DNA from: an uncultured Acidobacteriota bacterium
GTDB lineage: Bacteria; Acidobacteriota; Thermoanaerobaculia; UBA5066
Assembly: GCA_937902605.1 (NCBI GenBank)
Contig: CALFNC010000553.1
Coordinates: forward strand, 1-5,184
DNA length: 5,184 bases
Direction of reading: 5' to 3'
Position 1 is the first letter of the stretch, and every line of letters starts with the position of its first letter. Under the pieces are notes generated by a model. It saw only the letters and a list, made by a program, of their open reading frames with translations. It ran no database searches and was not told the origin of the DNA. Shown piece by piece: positions 4,793 through 5,184 of this stretch. The position numbers and the translations under genes are program-made.

Positions 4793-5184
4793 ATGAAAAT
4801 GATCGGAATCGCAACAATCCTGGCGGCGCTTGTGCTTCCGCTTGGACTTAACGCACAGGGCAATCGGGGCGATCGGGACCGCCACGAATCCGGCGGACGG
4901 GATGATCGCCGGGACCAGGACGAGAGGAGAGGGAGGGTTGCGGGCATCATCGCCGACTGCGAACAGAGAACGAACGAGTTCACTGTGGCCTTGAAGCGGA
5001 ACCTGGATCGAAGCCCTCTGGATGGGACCCGTCGCGAGGATAGGCTCAACCAGAATGCTTCCAAGCTGGAGCACGCCATGAACCGCCTGCGGGACTCCTG
5101 GAATGCAGACCGGGATTTCGAGCGGTCCCGCAGGCATCTGAGAGTGGCGCTCTCGGCCGGTCAGGATATCCACCGGACCATGTC
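4793..5184 (+). CDS. Secreted, highly charged protein of unknown function, 3' end beyond window
   Basis: The frame is open from ATG 4793 to the window edge (130 residues plus two bases). Residues 1-21 look like a Sec signal peptide: MKM, a hydrophobic core (IGIATILAALVLPLGL), then N-A before Q22, so cleavage after A21 is likely and export is expected. Residues 22-50 are a low-complexity Arg/Asp/Gly-rich linker (repeated RD, DRR and ER pairs). From about 51 a helical, heptad-like region follows, with C56, NEFTVALKRNLDRS, the LDGTRREDRLN motif (76-86), ASKLEHAMNRLRDSW and ERSRRHLRVALSAGQDIHRTM, which could form a coiled-coil or helical bundle. I recall similar LDGTRREDR(I/L)N segments in exported hypothetical proteins of Acidobacteria-like genomes, but cannot name a family. 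By my count 94 of 130 third codon positions (72%) are G or C, clearly less than in the adjacent ykgJ-like gene. Strong ribosome site and its own predicted promoter. Confidence 0.82.
   Translation, partial: MKMIGIATILAALVLPLGLNAQGNRGDRDRHESGGRDDRRDQDERRGRVAGIIADCEQRTNEFTVALKRNLDRSPLDGTRREDRLNQNASKLEHAMNRLRDSWNADRDFERSRRHLRVALSAGQDIHRTM

Noticed and set aside
4757..5173. Minus-strand open frames opposite the secreted-protein gene
   Set aside because: They have no ribosome site or recognisable domain, while the plus strand has promoter, Shine-Dalgarno and signal peptide.
1..5184. Defence system, mobile element or CRISPR
   Set aside because: Sirtuin and RadC domains both occur in defence or mobile contexts, but here there is no partner effector, transposase, integrase, terminal repeat or repeat-spacer array, and metG is a core gene.

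Overview
This is a GC-rich bacterial window. Third codon positions in most genes are almost all G or C, and there are no introns or eukaryote-like signals. It holds seven protein genes and no RNA gene, insertion sequence, CRISPR array or phage gene that I can see. The proteins are chromosomal housekeeping and metabolic types. Their flavour (T. thermophilus-type methionyl-tRNA synthetase, YkgJ-type cysteine-cluster protein, and a secreted charged protein with an LDGTRREDRLN motif) would fit an environmental high-GC phylum such as Acidobacteriota. That placement is an impression from memory, not a demonstrated assignment.

Region 1 (about 1-2794, minus strand) is a compact three-gene run: a divergent sirtuin, radC, then metG, which leaves the window at its left edge. 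The sirtuin stop and the best radC start overlap as TTGA. The radC stop and the metG ATG are 30 bases apart and lie in the same reading frame. The three genes are very probably co-transcribed. They join NAD-dependent deacylation, a RadC/JAB-domain protein and tRNA charging, with no obvious shared pathway.

Region 2 (2795-3178) is a 120-base divergent intergenic region with a 16-base imperfect dyad and a possible extended -10 element. It is followed by a small plus-strand YecH-like (DUF2492) putative metal-binding protein.

Region 3 (3183-4214, minus strand) is a medium-chain zinc-lobe dehydrogenase/quinone-reductase-like protein. It converges on the yecH-like gene with only four bases between the two stop codons.

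Region 4 (4252-5184, plus strand) is a YkgJ-family cysteine-cluster protein, divergent from the dehydrogenase by 37 bases. After an 88-base gap with a plausible sigma70-type promoter comes a secreted, highly charged protein that runs off the right edge and uses a visibly less GC-rich codon set.

I found no convincing new multi-gene system. The most interesting item is the sirtuin, whose otherwise well-formed fold carries substitutions at several positions that are nearly invariant in the family.
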